Shown here in pieces: positions 60,789 through 64,000 of a stretch of DNA of 64,000 nt. The position numbers were made by a program, and so were the translations under genes. The stretch spans positions 13,269,375 to 13,333,374 of the forward strand of contig CAIIXF020000005.1 of NCBI GenBank assembly GCA_903813345.2, read 5' to 3'. The notes below the pieces were generated by a model that saw only the letters and a list, made by a program, of their open reading frames with translations, searched no databases and was not told the DNA's origin. The DNA is from Owenia fusiformis (Eukaryota; Annelida; Polychaeta; Sabellida; Oweniidae). How positions within the stretch are numbered: position 1 is the stretch's first letter; every line of letters starts with the position of its first letter.

Positions 60789-62115
60789 CTAAAATAATTC
60801 AAAATTCAGTTATTTTCTCGCATATTATAATAATTAGATATTTCAGATCAGTTTTAGTATCACAGTCCTCAAGATGCAAAAAACATAAAGGAGAAAAGTT
60901 AATTCTAATGACAATTAGCAGTTTAATGAGTTTTTAATGAGTTAATGACAAGAGGCAAGACTACCAAGCAATGACAATTTAGCTTCACAAGATGCTCAAG
61001 TTAAATGTTTATTACATCTTCACATGTTCAGGGTTTCACTCGGTTCATCTTAAAATGGACGCAGGGGAAAACTTTAATAAAGTGAGCAGACTTTTTGAAA
61101 AGCGATACAAACTATGTTTTTAGTATTTTATTTTAGTAGAATATTAGAAATGTAACTTCTTGATGGAATCTTTTTCGCACATGCTGATTTTTTTAGTAAG
61201 CACCATGCAGTTTACATGATGCAAATACATGATAGACAACAATTATCATTCAAACAAAGAACAAATTCAAACTAAAATTTAAAAAAAATGAATTCATTCG
61301 GTAATCATGTGATATTAAATAAATGAAACAGACTACAAATCAATAGTTTTTAACTATTAAGTAAAATAAAATTTAAAAAAAAAAGTTATCGCATGTCAAT
61401 AAATTATAGCACTACATAAAAATTCCAAGCAAACTCATTGTTAAAGCACAACAATATAACATCACAACAATGGTTGATCCTGGAAACAGTTCCCACAGTA
61501 ACCAGTATCAGTTACTATGGTAACAAAAGTGCAATTATACAATTACAGCATAAATCAAATTAAATTTCATCATATATCTAACTTTACACATGTACACAAA
61601 ATGCTTGACAAAACAAACTATGAAAACTGATAAATGGAAAACTTTAGTTTAGGCGGGGGTAATAATTGAAACAATATGAAATTATGGCAAATTTTTAGTG
61701 GGAACAAACTTTTCTGACGACGACTATGAGCCAAGCAAGGGTATTGGGGAATCATACATTGATAAACCTGCCTCACAATTTTTCATCTGTTCATACTTCT
61801 AAAAATAACTGTTTTTATAAGATTTTCGAGATTTTCAACAGATTGTATTTATTTACAGCAAAAATTGTGGGCATGTGTAAAAGTTAGAATATGGTTAATG
61901 TGCGATGGAAAATAATCAAATATATGGGCAATGTCTAAAAAGTGGCTTTTAAATAACACAAGATGCTGCAGCTTTATTTTAGTACTTAGATAATGACTTG
62001 TGAATTTGGCCATGGCATCACTTTGATTTGAGCCACTATTTAGACAATGCCTAAAATGGCAAAGTGAATGATTAGGGCTGGTACAATATCCTGGATTGAT
62101 GGAATCAAAACTTAC
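60789..62115. other. Intron upstream of visible exon 1, nothing recognised
   Basis: AT-rich; no Sema exon was found in any minus frame. Confidence 0.45.
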
Positions 62116-62127
62116 CACCCAGTCTAT
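62116..62127 (-). CDS. Candidate 12-nt plexin microexon (speculative)
   Basis: Minus strand reads CTACCCTGTACCTTTCTACAG, then ATAGACTGGGTG, then GTAAGT. That is a good pyrimidine-rich acceptor and a consensus donor only 12 nt apart, coding IDWV in phase 0, which fits the phase-0 start of visible exon 1. Plexin-A proteins have an L-x-W-L stretch shortly before this point, which is suggestive only. Splice-like words can co-occur by chance in AT-rich introns. Confidence 0.2.
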
Positions 62128-62234
62128 CTGTAGAAAGGTACAGGGTAGAAATACAGTTTTAATAATAAGGTAAATATCTGTGTAAACAAGGGTGGACAAA
62201 AAATTGATGGGAGAGGTCTTTATATGGTAGGGTA

Positions 62235-62422
62235 CAGGCCCGTAGCCAGGGAGGTTTGGGGGTGGTTAGCGAACCCTGGCCAAAAATTACTTCAAAATCA
62301 TGAAGTTTCTCACCATTCTGAGCACAGTGATTTTGGGCCAAAATTGTAAAACTCTCCCCTCCCTGGAACTTTTTGAAAAGTAACCCCCCCCCCCTCATTG
62401 GCAAAAGCTGGATACGGGCCTG
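62235..62422. mobile_element. 188-bp element with CAGGCCCGTA inverted ends
   Basis: Left CAGGCCCGTAGCCAGG and right CTGGATACGGGCCTG form an imperfect terminal inverted repeat. The interior is GC-richer than the flanks and has no coding frame. The TIR is of a DNA transposon; superfamily not assigned. Confidence 0.75.
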
Positions 62423-63154
62423 AGGTACCTAGTAGTACTTAAAATGGATCTGTAGGGATAACATCCACGAGCAGTCAACAGTCTGAACTGTAAACCCCTC
62501 CATATACCCCTAACCCAAACCATGATAATATAAACTTCAAGCAAATTCCAAGCAGTACATTCTCATTTGAGACAAACACTAAATATCACTGTATGATGAT
62601 GATGATGATAGGACTAAAACAGAAAATCTGGATTTGTTTAAAAAAAATATGCTCGTACTATAGCTTCTCTGTAAAACAAACACATTCTTAAAAAAATGGT
62701 CTTAGGTTTTTAGGGATCCTGGTATTCCATGTGACATTATGTAAAATGGTAATCCATAACTCCCAAGCAGCATACAATCCTTTACCATATTCTCTCTAAG
62801 GAGCGCACAGTGCAGTTTCCAAATTGAAATTTAAAAGGGTAAGATATTGAGAGATTCCAATAAATGCTCATACAAAAAATTTAGAAATATATCTTTGATA
62901 ATATTTTAGTTGTTACCACTCAGGTATACATACTCTACAGCTCCTGTATGATACAGTAATATAATCATCTATCAATATTTTGTTGTGTAAATAATCAAAA
63001 CTAATGCATTGAACTTCATGTTTTCTTGAGCCCATGTTCAACATAAAAGTCACATATACGCTCATTGGAACTGTGCTCATTAGAGAGAATACGGTACATG
63101 AAGCATGATGATGGAATAACAGCAGATATGAATGGAAATGATTCAAAGTACAGT
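62423..63154. other. Upstream intron, nothing recognised
   Basis: A GATGATGATGAT microsatellite lies near 62595. The 150-residue minus frame at 62913-63365 crosses the adjacent MITE and shows no Sema motif. Confidence 0.45.
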
Positions 63155-63156
63155 TA

Positions 63157-63325
63157 CTGTAAAACCTGTATATCAGAACACCTCTGTAATCTGAACAGCT
63201 CCCAATGTGAACACTTTTTCCAGTCCCTATTTTGTAACATCCCATTGACTCCCTTGTTAAAAAAACTTGAAATGTAATCACTTTTGACCAGTCCCTGTAG
63301 CATTCTGATAAGACAGGTTTTACTG
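63157..63325. mobile_element. CAGTAAAACCTGTA-type MITE, 169 bp
   Basis: Ends CTGTAAAACCTGTATATCAG and TGATAAGACAGGTTTTACTG. Inner AGAACACCTCTGTAATCTGA and GACTCCCTTGTTAAAAA match the long copy at 11782-12302. Confidence 0.8.
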
Positions 63326-63499
63326 AATATAGCTCAAAAGTACACGCTATACATCCTTGGTCCAAGGGTATTTCATTTCATATGAATAGAGAAATAATTG
63401 AAGCCTTTTGAATGAAGGATGTATGTTATAAAAAGTCTTAGCTTTTCAAATTGCATTTGACATTGTGCACAGAATGTCAAATAGATCAACTTATGCCAC

Positions 63500-63645
63500 T
63501 CAATTTCTCCCCAAAATTTGAATGAAAAGTCAGAATTTTTGATATTTCTCTACAACTCTAATTTTTACTTCATGACTGCTTGCTTTAATCTTTGATGATT
63601 CAACTTCTTTCTAATTTACTTTAACATTTAAAAACACAACCATTG
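63500..63645 (+). repeat. R160 dispersed repeat, copy
   Basis: Starts TTTCTCCCCAAAATTTGAAT, includes TTCTCTACAACTCTAATTTT and ends CATTTAAAAACACAACCAT. Confidence 0.75.
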
Positions 63646-63750
63646 TGACATTTTATTCACTAGAGCACCATAAATCTTGACTTATCAGACAATACTGCTT
63701 GAATTATTGATAAGGCTGCTTAGAGGGAAAACATCAAAATATCAAACATT

Positions 63751-63890
63751 AAACAAGGCATTAACATGCAAAATGTCACCACCTGGCATTTGTTACGGAT
63801 ATCAACCATCAATCGCCACCAAACACCAACCGCTGAAGAGGATCCACAAGACCTTATAACAATATGTCACCACTTATGGTAGTGACATAA
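63751..63890. mobile_element. GTCACCAC-hairpin element, 140-bp copy
   Basis: Begins CAAGGCATTAACATGCAAAA with TGTCACCACCTGGCATTTGT and ends TAACAATATGTCACCACTTA with TGGTAGTGACATAA, with a short CCAACCGCTGAA core. Confidence 0.8.
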
Positions 63891-64000
63891 CAAAAGATAT
63901 ATTAATTTCGTTGCTGGAAGAATTTATGTTTGAAGAACATATTATTTTAGTAGGCCCTACAAGAATTTTTGTCTTCTGAAATCAGGGAGAGAGTGGAGGG

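Noticed and set aside
62913-63365. 150-residue minus frame as an upstream Sema exon
   Set aside because: Overlaps a CAGTAAAA MITE and lacks any Sema motif or suitable flanking splice sites.

Overview
The window is AT-rich animal DNA with small GT-AG exons, long introns and many short interspersed repeats. Almost all of it is one minus-strand gene for a plexin-A-type semaphorin receptor. The gene enters from the right edge, where its start and most of the Sema domain lie beyond position 64000, and ends at a TAA at 3760-3762. I recovered 27 constitutive-looking coding exons plus one candidate alternative exon. All have GT-AG borders and every splice phase agrees. They encode about 1,529 residues: end of Sema, PSI1, IPT1, PSI2, IPT2, PSI3, IPT3-6, a transmembrane helix (about visible residues 861-886), a juxtamembrane coiled coil and the split cytoplasmic GAP domain with its inserted Rho-GTPase-binding domain. 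The organism looks like a marine invertebrate. A deuterostome such as an echinoderm or hemichordate would fit the foldback elements and repeat style, but this is a low-confidence inference from appearance only.

Layout from left to right. 1-3759: 3' flank and 3' UTR, with two tandem repeats and a small inverted-repeat element. 3760-7955: eight closely spaced exons for the C-terminal GAP half and the end of the RBD. 7956-13745: one intron filled by a 5.6 kb foldback element with another palindrome nested in it. 13746-21113: exons for the RBD, first GAP half, juxtamembrane and transmembrane segments. Their introns carry nested hAT-like elements, a 601-bp foldback inside a second element, an 80-bp-arm hairpin and a duplicated juxtamembrane exon. 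21523-29877: the PSI and IPT exons, interrupted by a 19-bp minisatellite and a satellite block rich in AGGTCA half-sites. 29878-54714: a 24.8 kb intron with repeats, a LINE 3' end and no convincing gene. 54715-54843 and 60588-60788: two Sema exons. 60789-64000: intron with a candidate 12-nt microexon and several small elements.

Only one protein-coding gene is supported. I see no RNA genes, no CRISPR and no second host gene on either strand. The most unusual item is the extra 120-bp phase-1/phase-1 exon at 20523-20642. Its start resembles the next exon (AFTDLQTNI versus AFAELQTDI), and including it would add 40 residues between the juxtamembrane coiled coil and the GAP domain.
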